The notes: generated by a model not told the origin, from the letters alone. Shown: positions 40,901 through 55,900, counted from the first letter of the stretch. The stretch is 64,000 nucleotides of DNA from Pelecanus crispus (GCF_030463565.1 NC_134649.1:34683044-34747043), one strand, 5' to 3'. Program-made: numbers and translations.

Positions 40901-43900
40901 CAGGCTTGCAGGAAAGCTGTCTTCAAACCCCCACATCCATGAGCTTGCACCTCTACCTCAAAAAGCCGGCAATCCTGCGAGGCAAAGGGCAAAGAGCCAG
41001 TGACCCTGGTGAGCCCCAGCATGATGACGACTCCCGCCGGTGAGCTCGGCTAACGAAGCCCCCAGAGCCTCCAGCCACCACACGCCGCCAGCGGCAACGA
41101 TTCGCTCGAGGAAATCCCCAGTGCAAACAAACAGCGCTGGCGGGCAGAAAGCAAAAGGCAAAAAGACGGGCAGGCTGCCTGCAACGCGGGAGGAGGTGGA
41201 AATGCAGGCAGAGGCAAGGAGGGGGTAAGGGAGGCAAATGAGCAGCACCAAACAAATTTATGAGGGACCTCAGGACAGCTCCAGACGTCCTTGAGCCAGG
41301 ACATGCCATTTCAGCGGCTGCACGTGCTGACCGACCTCTCCAGCCGCCCTGTCCAGAGCAGGAATGGGGAGGCAAGGGTGGGGCTGGGCACCTGCCTTTC
41401 CTCTGCAGCCCTCACCTCCACCTCCTCGGCCTGCCAGGGACCCCGGCGCAGGGTCCCAGGGTGCTCATTGCCTTGGTCTGGAGAGGAGAGTGCCTGCCAA
41501 ACGCCGCCGCAGTGTGCCGGGACGGCAATGGCTGGCAGTGCCAGCAGGGACACAAGCCGAGCGCCTCCAAAGCCAGGCTCTTCTGCTGGCAACAGAGGCA
41601 GCAGGGGAGGGGAGCAGCTGCTTTCAGTGACCTTTGCAGTCTGGCGAGTGCTCCTCTGCCAGCACAGGATTGTGAGTTTGACTGTGCAAATCAATCAGGA
41701 GACGAAATCGAAGCAAGTTAGGCAAGGACGGAGCCCAGACTGACTGCCCTTCCACAAGCCTGCGGCTTTCCAGGTCCTGTATGCTCCCAGAGGTGCTGCA
41801 TGAACTGGAAAAGCTCCAGATATGCACCGTACTGCTCAGCTTTCCAGGTTTTTCCCTGCTGGGGAGCCACCTCCCCATTTCCATCACTGCTCTGCGCTCC
41901 CGGGTACCCAAAACCATGCACAGCCCTGCGTAATGTCATCGACAGCAGCACATCAGCCAGTGCCACAGCCATGAGAGCTGCCCCAGATCCTCATCAGTGC
42001 CCCCTGAGACCCAGAGGACACCCCTCCTCCTCCCAGCGCTGCAGTGCTCTCCCTCAAGCTCTGGGTAGCTGGAGGATGGGGAGGACTTTGGGGAAGCATC
42101 TCTATACCTCTGTCCCCTCCTGCCCTTCCCCAAGCAGCTGCAGCTCGTCGTGGGCAGGGAGGAAATCTGCCCTGTGCCGCTGCAGCCCGTCCCAGGAAGG
42201 CTGCTGGGTCTAGGCTAGCAAGAGAGGAGGGGTTTGGACGCTGGTCCTGTGCCCCACGGCACAGCATAAAGCCAGAGCTGAGCTAATACTACAGGTCCCA
42301 TAGTAGCTCCCGCTGGGAGACACAGCTTTGCAGGACAACTGGTGGGAGGTGGAGGTGAGGGCTTCTCGGGGAGGCAGGAATCAAGCAAGGGAGGGACAAG
42401 TGAACATGGCACTAGAGATGCATGTTGGAGAGCAGGAGGAGGAGGATGCAAGAACAGAGAGGAGCCGATGGCTGTGCTCCTCCGCTGCGAGCCCGCAGCA
42501 TCAGGCAGCTCCTGCAGCCACAGCAGCTGCTTCTGCTTTGCTCATCTCCTGAACTGCTCGGCAGAGAAGTATTGGAGCAAGTCTTTCTCCGACACTGACC
42601 TCTTGATAAGCTTTTGCCAACTCACGGTCTGGTTACTGTACTGCTGGGAGGACGTTACCCCAAGCTGTAAATCCGCACAGTGTGAAAAGAAGAGCAGCTG
42701 GCCACAGCAGATGATAGATATCTACCTTTCTGCATGTCAAGGAGCTGCCATCAGCTCCTGGCAGAAATAAAACCCAGAGGAGCCGCTGAGAGTAACCGGC
42801 CATCCAGCAGCAGGGAGAAAACACCAGTGTCTGCAGTGGGAAGGAGGCCACAGTTTGCCTCCCTCCAGCCTTCCCGGGGTGCCTTACAACCCCACGGAAC
42901 GGGAACAGAGCCTGTCAGGAAACGCATGAAGCTGGCAGGCAGCTACAGACAGACCTGCTCTGTGAACAGCCACAGGGCATCCTCTTCATCCCCACGGGGC
43001 CAGGACACCCCTTTGGGTTTCATGTGAAAGGCAACAGCCCCCAGCGCCACGCTGGGACAGGGACTTCCAGACCGACCACTCTCCCAGCTGCATTAAAGGT
43101 CTGTCCTTGACCTTCAAGCAGCACTTAGGATCCACCCCACAGAGCTGCAAAGATAAGGGAAACGGACACTGTAACAGCTTTAACTATACCAGATCTTCTG
43201 GTTGGTGGTGTGTGGAAGGGGGGAAACAGAAGCAGAAGTTTCCAGGGGTCCTGCGATGTGAACATGTGCCCATCCACAAGTTATCGCTATGATAAGCAGC
43301 CAGAGTCAGGGATGCAGAGCGGTTACTAACCTGCTCTCCCCACTGCATTCAGCTCTGTCATCCCCCTTCATCCCTGCAGGGTTGTTATAATTCCTCACAT
43401 TAGCAGAAGATGAACAGGTAAAACCATCCGTCTGTGGAGCGAGCACCCGGCAGTCATCATACAAGCCGCCAAAAAAAAAAAAAACCCACCCCAATTACTC
43501 CATAGCACCAGAAACTCCCAGGCATCCTTCCGCTCTCTCAGACCCTTTGAAATGTAAAGCCACACCATTCAGTGTCATTTAATTTGGAGCTCAGCCTCAG
43601 ACCGGCAGAGCCTTGCTGAGCTTTAGGAGGAATGCAGCCATGCAAAATGTAGACATGCAAAATCCAGATGTCAGTGACCTGGAAGACAAGCACACCCCAA
43701 GCCCCACCACTGACTTCATTTCGTGGCCCCAGTGTCTCTGTTTTGCCATCCCAGTGGCAGAGGAGGCTGGCTGCGAGTCCCTCCCCTCTCTGTGCTGGCT
43801 CAGGACTCCCAGCTCTCTTGGAGTGGCTGGCAGCCAGCACCCCTGGGATGCTGCCTTCATGCAAGCTGGAGTGGAGCTCAGGCTCTCTGCTGCAGTTGGG

Positions 43901-46900
43901 CTGCTCTCACAATCCCAAAAGCCTCCAAAAGCCTCCCTCAGCTCCCCCTCTGCACACAGGCCAGGAGATCCATATTTTGAACCCCCCTAAGAGGTGAGCT
44001 TTGGAGAAAGTGGACATGGTGGCCACAGGAATCTGATCCTGTCCCAAAAGTCGTACTTAGGCTCTGCTCCAAGTCAGCACAGAAACCTCTTTCTAGAGTC
44101 TCTCTGCTACCCAGAAGGAGAGGTGACTCTCCATCATTATCCCCCCTCTTAGGCAGGTTTGTTCCTCTCCTCTGTGCTGGAGGCACGTCCTTTTTCGCAT
44201 AACAGCCCCAGCCCTCCTACCAGCCCTAGCAGGGCAGAGGCACCCTACCTAAGTGAGAATGTGTCTCCAAAAAACACAGCAGAAATGCAACGGCTCAAGC
44301 CAGGCATGAGCCCCCACCTCCTCACACTCGCCAGATCATCAAGGAGCCCAGGAAAGGCAAATGTTGGGTGAGTTGGGGACAAAGAAATGGGATGCTGCCT
44401 TGGCACACCCAGAAGCACTGGTCCATCAGGTGCTGACCCACTCTTGGGGGTAACAGGTACCTTCGGTCTCTTATCAATGCCAGACACCGCAGAAGAGATC
44501 CTGAGAGAAGTCAGCTCAAGGGTGACAGAGGACAAGCACTGACTCATCCCTGAGCTGGTCCCCAGGCAGCCGCTGCCTTCTCTGCCTGCTGTGGTCTGAC
44601 AGCAGGGGAACGAACACTTCTTCTTGCTCCTATGTGATAAGGCAAAGAGGAGAGGTGCCAGATGCCTACCCACCTGGCCCACTGGCCACAGAGGTGAAGA
44701 GGCTCGCCACAGCTTGCTGCTCGCCTGGGATGGAGCAGGGGAAGCAGTGCAGGGAGCCCAGACATCCCCACCAGGCTGCAGACCTCCATCACCTGCCTCG
44801 GGGCACTTCTAACCTGGAGTCATCCCTGCCAGCTCTGGGCATGGGTGCTGGAATTACAAACCACCAACGTTTCTATTAAAGGCTCTGATTTTCCCCGGTT
44901 TGGCTGAAGCAGAGAGGCTGGAATAAGCTGCCACATATTGGAAAAGAAACGGGACAAAAGGAGTCCTGGAGATGAGGGCTCCCAGGCACTCTCCAAAAGC
45001 CTGCAAGCCAAGAATTATGCACAGCTTGACCTTCCTCTTTCAAGGAGCTCACAGACCAGGCTGCAAGCTGCTCCGGAGCCCTGTAACGGCAGAGGCAGCT
45101 GGACACCACAAAGATGAATCCAGTCCTGGCAAATCCGGAGGAGTTCAAGAGGGCCAGGATTTGGCAGCATGATTTTCTGCAGCCTGTCAGGACAACCTGA
45201 GTTCAGCACCGGGTGTTTGCTCCTCAAAGCAGAACGGGATGCACCAGTTGTACATAGGTCTGCATCAAACCATCATGCTCCTCCATACCCTGCATCTGCT
45301 CCACAAAGGCTGTGAGTCCCTACAGGTGTGGGGAGAGCGACGGCCACCAGGCAACAGCATAAACAGAGGAAAAGCACACGCTGAGCCCGTGAAAGCCTCC
45401 CCAAGATGTGAGCAGCTCCACAGACCACCGTGCCTGCCACAGTCACGAGGACTGGCAGCTCAGGACACCTCCAGCCTGCTGTCTCCACCCAAGGCCACCA
45501 GCACACAGCAGCATCAATTCAAACAGCATCTGAAGGGCAGCGGCTGCTGCAGTTAGGCAGAGACGACAGGGTTATATAGATATATATAGCCCTGTCGAAA
45601 GAAGAGACCCTGAGGGACTTTCAGTGTGACCCTCTGCTTTGGAGCAAACAGCTGGGCTCGGCCGCCTCACCGGTGCTCCAGCTACTGATGCAGCCCCAAA
45701 GCCAGCGCCTCGCCTACGGCACGTAAGCTCTCAGCGCAGGAAGGAGCAAGAACCGATTTTGTTCTTTCATCCTTGTGATCTGATCACCACCCAACCTCGC
45801 GACTCATCCATCCATGTTTTGACTCAGTGCAGAAGAGAAATGTTTTTGTTCTCCTGCCCTCCCTGAAGCAGGGCTTTTCCTACCATTTTATACCTAACTA
45901 GAATTGAAAAAGTGCAAGTTAGTCATAGCACAATGGTCCCTTTTCTGGAGGTAAAAATGCCACTGCTTTCAAATGTATTATCTCCCTGCTCCACAAGTTT
46001 CAAAGTGGGAGCTTCACAGCCAGGAAAATTGGGCCAACAGCATTTGCTGGAAAAGAGCAGTATTTCTAAGAAGCTGTTTCGCATTTGATTGGGTTCATTT
46101 TGCTGTTTCTCAAGCCTAGCACAGCTGGCAAGGTCTGGCTTGGAGGGCTACGGGGAAGAACCAGCCCAGAAAAAAATCATTAGGACCCTGCTAAAATAAT
46201 TGCAGAGAGGCAGATCAGTCTCATCCTCGAATTAATTGACTAGCTGGTGAGGAGGGAAGACCCCAAGGTTTGAGACAGTGTCACTGTTTGAGAGAGCTGG
46301 ACCCGTCTCCAACACCTGACAAAGAAAACCTTTTGAGCCGATTGCATCCTCTGGGATTCTCTATAAATACATCCGGGGAGAGCACACGTACAGATTGAGT
46401 CAATAAAGAGATCTGACAGAAAAGCACTGTAGTATTTTACTCTCCCTCCTTGCCCAAGGCAAACCATTCCAGTTCTTTCTCTCCCTTGGACAGCCGTATG
46501 AAATATCCCCGGCTTCCTCCATGATCATTAATCCTCACTGCAAAGGCAAGGAGGGAGCAAATCTTTGTGTCTGAGCGGATTCATCTCCATGACAATTTTG
46601 CAAGGCTGGGTAAGTTGTTACGAGTCTGCGAGCCCCAGCTAGGACAGTGAGGTGGCTTCTTGCTCCCTCCCGGGATGAAAATGCTCCCCAGCAGGACCAC
46701 TGGCTGACAGGCAGCACTGGGCCAGGCTTTTGGCCATCGGGACATCAGGGATGCCCGCATGGTTTGGCACGCAGGCACTTGAAGTTTGCTCTCCTTCCAG
46801 GAGCTGCCTTTGGAAATGCTCCTAGAAAAGGAGCTGGGATGGTAATAGAATCAAAATGCTGGCTGTCACAGGAAAGCACCCATGGTAGCAGAGACCCAGG

Positions 46901-49900
46901 GCTGAGCTGCTAGCTGGAACAACCTCCCCAGGCATGCAGTGGAGTCCCCATTGCTGGAGGCTTTCAAGATGCAATCAGGTGCTAGATAACCTCATCCAGG
47001 CTCCCTTTCCCATGAAAGGCTGGACCAGATGACCCTTCCAGATCCCTTCCAACCTGGGCTGTTCCTATTCTGTGATCACTTAGAACTGGGGAGGTCACAG
47101 TGGCTGGGAGCCGGCATCCCACGCCAGCCACTTCCCCAAGACCAGGACTCCTCTGCCTGCTGCTGGGGCAGACACTTGCATGGAGTCAACAAGAAGTTGG
47201 GGAAAACGCAGGTGATTTCACACATGAGACAAGCTGCAGAGGCAGGGAAGGAGCCTTTGTAACTACCGAAGCTCAAAGCAAGCTGTCCAAAAAGCCTCTT
47301 TTCTGCTCAAAGCAGTGATGCCACCAGAGCTGCAGTTTTACACCTGCCCCCATGCAGCCAAATAGCAGAGCCAAAACAGAAGCCACGTGCTTGCAAGAGG
47401 AAAGGCACTTGCAAGCTCAAGGTGGCAGAGCAGCAGGTATGGTGCTGGCACACACTGGGCAGCCAGCCCACACGCCGACCGGCACACACAGGCATGCCTG
47501 GCACAAGTGGGCCATGCTAGCTCCGTCAGGGCAGCACCCAGCACTGAAGATGAAGCACGGCCAGCGCTAAGTCACCACTTGCTTGCCTGCAAGGACCGGG
47601 GAAAAACTGACAGCAGATGAGTAGCGGCCTGGGGCTGCCAAATTCCTCCAGAGAAGTGGGAAAGTGGGGATGCCTGCTGTGAGTGGCAGGAGACGTGACG
47701 CAGTGCCCCGGATTCCCATATGTTCTATTAGCGGCACAGGAGGAGCGCATTTCCCTGCAGACACAGGTTAAACGGACCTGCTCTGCTGCATGAGCCGACC
47801 CCAAGCCAGGTCCAAAGGTCCCTATGGCGTTAAACAACATTGCCCACCAAAAATCCCTTCCACCTGTCTCAGCTCCCAGCCTGACCTCATAGGCATCCTG
47901 CCCTCCCCTGCCCGCTCCCCCATGCAGTGCTGAAGGCAAGGTCACTTGCGCTCGCAGGACTGAAACTTCTTCAGAGGGTTTTGTGGCTAAAAATATTTAA
48001 TAAATAGAAGTCGCCACGAATGCGCCGACTGATGTGATGTGACATACAGCTGGGGGTTGCCAACCAGCAGTGAGTGGGCGGCCTCGCTGGAGAGAGATTG
48101 CTGACAACCAGCTGTCAGTGCAGGTCAGCAGGAGATGAATGTGCCCGCGAAGGTGCCAAGCCCGTGCAGAGACACTTCAGGGTCCCGCTCCAGTTCCTGC
48201 AGTTGCATGTCACCTTCCAGAGAGACTCAGGCTGGAGCATTGTGGTGCCCACCCCTGCTCCTCCTGCCCAGCCCAAGATCAGAAGCTTCACTGGCTCCCG
48301 GCAGAGAGCCCATGCCAGCCAAGGGTGCCCTCCAGCACTGCTGGCCAAGCTACTCTGGTGCTCATTCTCAACATCAGCCAGGCTGGTGGGGAACCAGGGA
48401 TGGGTAGGAAGAGACTTGTAGCTTGCTGGGAGCCCCATCCTTAAACTGTCTTCCCCTAAAATAAGACAAGACCAAAATCTCATCTACTTACATCACCTCT
48501 TTTACCAGCAGCAGAAACAGGGTGCATAAAGCCTAGGTGAGAGGAGGGAACGTGATGGACTCAATGTGCACCACCACATGCCCCAATGCCCACCAGCCCC
48601 CAGGCAACCAGAAACACTTGCCCAAAGCCACCTCTGACATTGCCCTCTTCTGCTCTCCCTTCTTCTTTTCCTGTGGCCACAAGCAGTGGTGGAAGCCCTC
48701 AGATGCATGTGGCAGGTTTGATGTGACACCCCCCGTGCCTCGGTTTCCCTGGCTGCAGGGAGATGCTGCAATTACCAGGCTCTGTTCCACTGCCCATTGG
48801 GGGAGCAGACTGCAAACACCCAACATACCCCCAAGCCCAATGGTGTTCCCAAACGAGAAGAAAGACTCAATGCAGTATGTAGCACTCGCAGATATGAGTG
48901 ACAGGCAACGAAGACAACACCATTGAGGGCTTCCTTGGTCATAGGATAAACCAAGCCAGAGCAGCATTTGAGCTGGGTTTTGTTTCTAAGAGGGGAAAAT
49001 AAGTAGGATGAGTCTTGTTTCTTCCCCCTCATTTCCAAACTCTGCTGCTGGCTGGCTATCACCAGCAGGGCAAAACCAGGGAGTTGGCTCATCATCAATC
49101 CCCCACTCTGAGTCAGGCCATAACAATGAAGTCAAAAAACCAATAAAAGTGAAAAAAATCTGGAAAGGAAAAAAACTCTCACCCTCCACCAGGAGTCTGC
49201 ACCATCCAGCCCAAGCATCCACACCTCCCTGGGGTTTCCCATCATCAGCCACCTCCCCACCCCAACCAATTACCACCCACTGGAGATGTTATCAGTCTGC
49301 GGCTACACCCACACCATAGCCACAGCATCTGAGGGACAACCGATGGGGATGGCCCCAATCTGCCACTGCTGCAGCCCCTAGGTACGCAACCGGTGGGCAC
49401 TGGGTGCTCGCAAGGTCCACCTGCAGCGCGCAAGCCATGTGTGACCCCACCTACAGCCCAACTTGGGACCCAAGCAGACACATGCAAGGGCTCCCGAAAC
49501 ACTTCCCCCATCCTTACTCCAAGCCCCCACTAGCCAAGGGCCCAGAAGCCTGTCTTGCTGTCAGCTCTGGTCTCATCTCTGCCATCAATATGAGTTAGAC
49601 ATGTCAAATTCTCTATGACTCTCAAGGGCTCTTCTTTTCCCCTGTTTTTATTTGATGTATGAGGATCACTTAACAGCAGCATCAGATAACCTCCTGTCTT
49701 CCTGGAAACTCTACAGAGCTATATTCAAGTGCACATGGGCTTAAACTGAAGGTCAAACCACCTAGCCAGGCAGCCGAGGCACCACCTCTCTCCCCATCAC
49801 CCCAAACCTCTCTCAAGGCATCCGCAAACCGATCCCCACAGTCACGTTGGGGCACCGGACAAAGAAATAAGGATGGAGAGCTCCATCTTCCAGAAAGCCA

Positions 49901-52900
49901 CAGGCATATTCTGCAGGGTGACCCACTGATGCAAGGAGGGAGAAGGTCATCTGGATGAGTCCTTCCAGGCCCACATGATGAGACATTGAGGGCAGCAAAG
50001 TCCTAGGTTGGCAGTGATAAGTTCTGGATAAAGGTATCCTGCTCCTCGTCCTCCCTGGGGAGATGGATATGCAACTTTGAGTGGCCTTGGCTCAGTAAGG
50101 GCTCCACCTCAGGCAGTGGTCTTCAGCCCGTGGTCCCCAGAGCTCGTAGAAGACCAAAGGCATTCCTGAGGACAAGCAAAGCTATGGTTGAGGAACAGCA
50201 CTGGCAGAGAGGGCTGGGCATCTGTAGTACCTCCTAGACCCCCGGAGGAAAACCTTGGGCCGGGGCTGATCACCTGGAGCTGCCACTGCCATCGGGTCTC
50301 ACAGACACGCAGACTGCAGCCTGGACTGCTCGCACACGACAAGCTGGCATTTAAAAAGGCTTCATTCACAGAGCCCTAAACAAATAAACTAAATCAGCCA
50401 GAAGAAAGAATTTAAGTGGAAAAACATCCCAATAATTGAGCCCTCTTTGCAAACGTTTTACCAGCTCCCAACCCCCAACCCCAGTCTCCTGACACAGCCA
50501 AGCAAAAGGATCGCTCCATGGTTTTGCCTTTAAAACACAAACTGTCTGGGATGGGAACACAGCTCCACAGACCTTCATTTATAACAACTGGGAGAAAAGC
50601 AATGTCAACAGATCTGAGCAAAGCCAGCAGCCGTGGCAGCATGGTCAGGGGAGCAGGAGGTGATAGATGAGGTGCAGCCATGCTCACAGGGGCGCTGGGC
50701 ACCAAGGCTTAGCTACCACGTGCAGGTTCCCAGTCCCCTACCGATAGAAAGCCGTTCATGTTAAGAAGCTGTTTGGGGCACTGGGCAGGGGAGGAGAGCC
50801 TGAAGGATGGCACAGACCTGGACACGTCAGCCAGGGGAAACCTCAGTGGCGCCACTGAGAAGGGAGGAGCATTCAGCAAGTATTTCTGCAATGGATTTAG
50901 AACAAAGCCAGACAACACAGGCAGAGGATGCAGGTGAAATATTTGCTCTTCCATGGGAAGATATAACACACGGCTCACAGGTCCAGATAACATACATTTA
51001 AAACATGCTGAAGTCCCAGCTGACAAGCTGTCCGCACATCAAAGGGTGATCTCTGGCCAGCTGGAGATGCTAGAAAGTCCCAGGAGAGAGAGCAGCCTGT
51101 ACCTGCCAATATTCAAATGGGTAAATAGCTGACTTGGGCAAGTGCAGGCTGGTCAGGCAAAGACCGAGCCTAGGCAACATAAATGGATGGCTGCAACTGG
51201 ACCAGATCGCCAGGAAGCAATGGAGACCAGCGTAATTAATGCCAACCAACACGTGTTTACAGCTGTCAGATCCTGTTGGCAAACGTGATTTATTTTTGTG
51301 GGGATTGTGGTCTTGACTGATAAACAAACCAGCACCCGTGCCATCCGTTTGAACTCAGAGAAGACATACGACTTGGTACCATTTCCCATTTTTAATCAAG
51401 AAACTACAACTCCATCAAAGGACAGTAGCACGTGTTTGAAGCCACTGTTAGCTGGCTCAGAACAAACCCATGACTGGGTGGTCCGTGGCAGGGGACAAAA
51501 TCTCCACCAGAGATCTGTGCACCACAGCGATAAGACCATTGCTGAAATAAAGCATCCATTTGTGCTGCTGACAAGTCAGAGAACTTTCTAAGCTGAAAAC
51601 AGGTCCAAAAAAAGTTCCAAAAAGGGACCAGGAACTAAGATTGGAGAATATGCCAGTGGAAGACTTTACAAGCTCTGTATATTTAGCTTATCAAAGAGAG
51701 AGGCAAGAGGTGACTGCATCCTAAATTGCCATAGCCGACCAGGGGAGCAAAGCTTGCTCCAAGCTAGCAGCCAAAGGAATAATGCATTTCCCTGGCTGTA
51801 AATGAGAGCAAGCCATGTCCTTCTAGTACCTTACGGAGCACCCTGCCTTGGCTCCCTGTAGTTTGGGGGGGCGAGGTGCAGAGGAGCGTGGCAACCTGTG
51901 CCAGGCAGGAGCCAACCTGATAGCCTCCCAAATCCTTCCTGGCATCAGAGAGCCCATGCTGGCCACTGCTGCTTGAGTGGTGCACTGTAAAGCTGTGATT
52001 CACAAGCCCATGGAGGTAGGGAACATCCTGGTGCAGAGCCCAGGGGAAGGGAAGGAGGCTTTTTTTTTTTTTCTGAAAGTTGGAGGATGCCTTTTCAAGA
52101 CCAGCTAAACAGATTAAACCCCAGTTTTCCAAGTTAGGCAGAGTCAGCGTTTGGAGCCAGCCAGCTTGTTCTCTGGTTGGGTGCAAAGCAGCCAGGACGA
52201 CGCTGGCATCGCTCTCCCCCTTCATCCCTCCATTTGCACATCCTCCTCGGCTGGAGAGAGCACAAAACTGACCCAAAACCCTATGGAAAGAGGCCAGGTT
52301 GAGCCAGTCACTTCTAGGGCTGCAGTGGGAGATGCCTGCTAGCTCTGCCCCAGATGTGATTAGCCTCCTCTCCGGCTGCCAGAGGAGCCCAGGGGTTCGG
52401 AGATCCAAGCCCACCTTGCCTGGCAGTGCCCACACAGATGCAGAGAGATGCAGGCACACGCAACCCACCACGGAGAGCTCGTTACGCTCAAGCCAGAATA
52501 AATGCTCCTTGAAATGGCGGGAGTTTACAGGGGAATAACCTGCTCCCAGAGCTGTCAGAAAGGGTCCCCATCAGGGAAGAGCTTTGCAGGAGCACTCCTT
52601 TGCACCCAGGAGTCGGGACTGCCAGGTCTGACTGGCAGCTGTGCCATGGGGCAGGAGCGTATGCCCCAGGAAAGCAGGTCATACCTGCCTGGCAGCAGGG
52701 AGAGGTATCAGCAGGAGCTATTAGGGAAGAAATGCTTTTGAGGGACACTAAATAACCCCAGCCTGTGCCTTAAATAACCTGTGCTGGGAGCAACGAGCCA
52801 GCAGGCTCTCCTGGGCTTCTCCAAAGGCGATTCTAGCCAGCAAGTCACTGCTGCTGCCAGCCTGCCGTCCCAGGGGAAGGATGTCCTCTTACCTGCCAGG

Positions 52901-55900
52901 GACGGCCGCAGCCATTTCCCCACAGTTCCCGAAGGCTGTGGCTGCACCCAAAGAGCCATGGAAATGCCGGCTCCTGAGCCCCATGAGAGCCAGGGCGGCA
53001 AGGAGACACGCTGCCAGGGCAGCCTGACTACAGTGCCTCCTGCTCTGGGCCACCCCATCTCCCTTCTGTCCCTAATGAAAAGGGACTCTGCCATCCTGGG
53101 CTTTTTTTTAATTATTGCTATAAATAATAACAGCAGCAGCAGCAGACTGGGACACACAAAGCCCAGGCTGCTGAAAGCCGGCACCACTGCACCCACACTG
53201 CTCGGGAAACCTGAGGCACGGGCATCCCCAGTAACTTCAGCATGGCACCAGGGAGTCCAGAGGGAGCCACACTGCCCCTCCACATCCACCAGCCTTCGGC
53301 CTCAGGGGCCGGACGCCCCCGATGGTTAACCTCAGGGGACACCGCGGGAAGGGCACTGGAGGACCATCTGTGGTGGGGCTTCCTCCAGCCCTGCCCCAGA
53401 CTTCCCCACCACCTCTCACAGTCCTGCTCCATCAGCCGGTCCCCAAACCCTCAGCTCTTTCGCCCCATACATCCTCTCCAGTCCCCTTCTCCTCCCCTAT
53501 TTTTTGGCATCTCCAAAGCTTTCTCCACCCTCCCTCCCCACCTTCCACCCTTCTCCCTGCTTCCTCCACCTTCCTCTTCATCCCCTGCTCTCCCACACCT
53601 CCTTCCTATGACTAGGTGGCCATGCCATCCTCCCTCCACTTCAGCTAATTCCCTCTCTCCATGGGAGCTGGTGTTCATCTCTGCCGCTGAGCCCCCTTTC
53701 ATGCCTCCTGGCTTTTGCCATCCCACCCCCTTTCTCCCTGCTGCCGCTGGGATAGGAGGGAAGCAGGGGACCCGCGCGCTCAGCAGGCCTGACCCCCAGC
53801 TCTCATTAACAGTGCCCTTCTCAAAGCAGGAGCAGCGTGAAATAAATAAATAAAGCAAATCTCTGTCTCGCTGCTGTCTCGGGTTGCTTAAGGGAGCCGG
53901 GCGCTGGGGGTGGGATGAAGGATGCTATTTGGAGAAGCTGTCTCCATGGCAACCCCCATTCCCACCACCGAGCGGGCACAGGTCACCTGTTTCCATGAAA
54001 GTTTCCCCCCCTCCCTCTGCCCTGGGAAGTGCCAGCACAGCCCCAGGGGTGCAGGTGGTCCAGCCCGCGGGAGAAGTGGCAGGGATGCAGGAGAAGTGGC
54101 AGGGATGCTGCTGGCGTGGCTGCAAATGGCCTCCAAAGTCCCCCACACCACATCGGAGGAAGCCAGGGCATCCCCACGGTGCAGCGTGCAGGGGCCAGCA
54201 GGACCCACTCCCTTCTGCCCCACGCCGGCAAGGAAACCCCAGTGTCTTCCTACCTGTGTCCCCATGGTCAGTCTAATGCAGGCAGGGGGGCTGTGCTCTG
54301 CTGCAGGGCTCGGGGATGGACACAGGCACGCACCCTGACACACGTGCTCTTGGGACTGGGGCAGAGATCAAAATGTGTCCCCTCCCTCCACATGAGGCCC
54401 TAGGTGCTGCGTTTCCATATGATTTCAGTTGTTTATTTTAATTCAAAATTGGCCGCTCCCATTAAACACTACCAGGTGCTCCCAGAACAACCTGTGGTTC
54501 CCTTTTTAGCTCTGACAACTCCACCTCTCATGCGACAGATGCGCTTGCTGGGACCTTTCCCCGAGTAAGGCAGCGTCAGCCCTGCGTCGCCGAGCACTCC
54601 TGCAGCCAACCTGATGCTCCCACCCGCGCCAGCCCCCTCCCTGCATGCCCACGCGTCCGCCGCAGGGCTGGCAGCAGTGCCCGATACCCCCCACACCAAA
54701 ACAGCCGGCAGAGCTCCAGGAAGAGACATAGAGAGGATGGAGCGAGAAAAGGAGAACTGGGAACTGGTTCTGCTCTCCACCAGCTCTCCAGCACAGGGCG
54801 GGCGGCACAAGCAGCAGCGGTCTTACCCACTGCCAGCGTTAACACATCTTCTGCCGGTACCAGCAAGGCAGCTCCCTACGGTTGAGGTGGACAAGAGGGT
54901 CGGCAAAGAGCCCCTGGCTGAAGTTCTGGAGTTGGCACCCAGGCAGCCATCCTGCAGCACAGCGCAGGCTGGAGGGATTCGCACGGTTCCCTCACAGGGC
55001 TGGGAGTTTCGCCAGGAAAAGCAAGTTTATAAATAGTGCATTTCAACACGAACAAACGAAAGCGGCAGAACTCGACAGTCAGATAAGCCAGGGGCTGAGT
55101 GCCGGCCCCTCCCCAGAATCCTCCCCCACCAGGAACGATGGTCCCTTCCCTCCATCGCCCAGCTGGCCAGGACCATCCTCGCTCTCTAGAAAGCCTGGAT
55201 CTGGAGTTGTCTGTGTCAGATGTGCTGCTTGGGAACACCCTTGCTGCAGCTGGTCTGGCAGACAGAGCCAGGCAGCAGAGCTGGTTTCAAAAAGACCAGA
55301 AGCAGGGGGGATGGCCACCTGCTCCGCTCAGGGGCAAGGGCAAACAGCCCACAGCAGCCAGCTGTGTAGCCAGGGCCAAAGGCCACAAATTTCACTGTAT
55401 TGCTTGAAACCAAGTCTTCATAAGCCCACAGGCCAGGAAGTTTCTAACTTCTCCTCCCACCCCTGCAGAAGACAGCTGCCCCACCAGTGAGGCTGGCACT
55501 TGAAACAGAAGTTTCATGGCACAATGCGTTACACCGAAGGGGCACATACCTGCCAGATCCTAACAACAAGCAAGACACTCAAGGGGAAAACCAGCTTTTA
55601 TCTCTGCATTAAGGAGAAAAGCAGCAAGTTGTCAGATGAGAACTTGCTTCTCATAAACACAAAACAGCAGAAAAGACACCCCTGCGCCTATGGAGCGAAC
55701 AGGAGGACATCCCTGCTGGGGAACTACCTGCCAGATTGCAAAAGGAGAAGATCTTGATGGTAGGGCCCAAGGGAAGACTTGAAGAGATGATATGTCAGAG
55801 CAGCCCCATCAGCTGCCAGCAAGAGAAGCCTCTGACAGTCCAACGAACACATGCAACGCTCTTCATGCCACGCTTGCTTACCTTGATGTAGGTGTCAAGG

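Larger units (their letters stand above)
30720..55881 (-). other. TEX264: TEX264 intron 2 (25 kb)
   Basis: I found no nested gene in this intron; ORFs of up to about 235 codons lack conserved motifs or paired splice sites. Contents include a 27-bp pyrimidine minisatellite (31585-31717), a CR1 3' end (about 36505-37157), a second CR1 fragment (about 46905-47083), a 32-34-bp hairpin (45564-45597), a homopyrimidine stretch (53440-53650), a T13 tract near 52062, and an A13 tract near 43471. Confidence 0.6.

Noticed and set aside
46362-46408. TATAAATA followed by AATAAA, suggesting a tiny promoter or transcript end
   Set aside because: There is no associated ORF, splice site or CpG context. Such short motifs occur by chance in AT-richer intron DNA.
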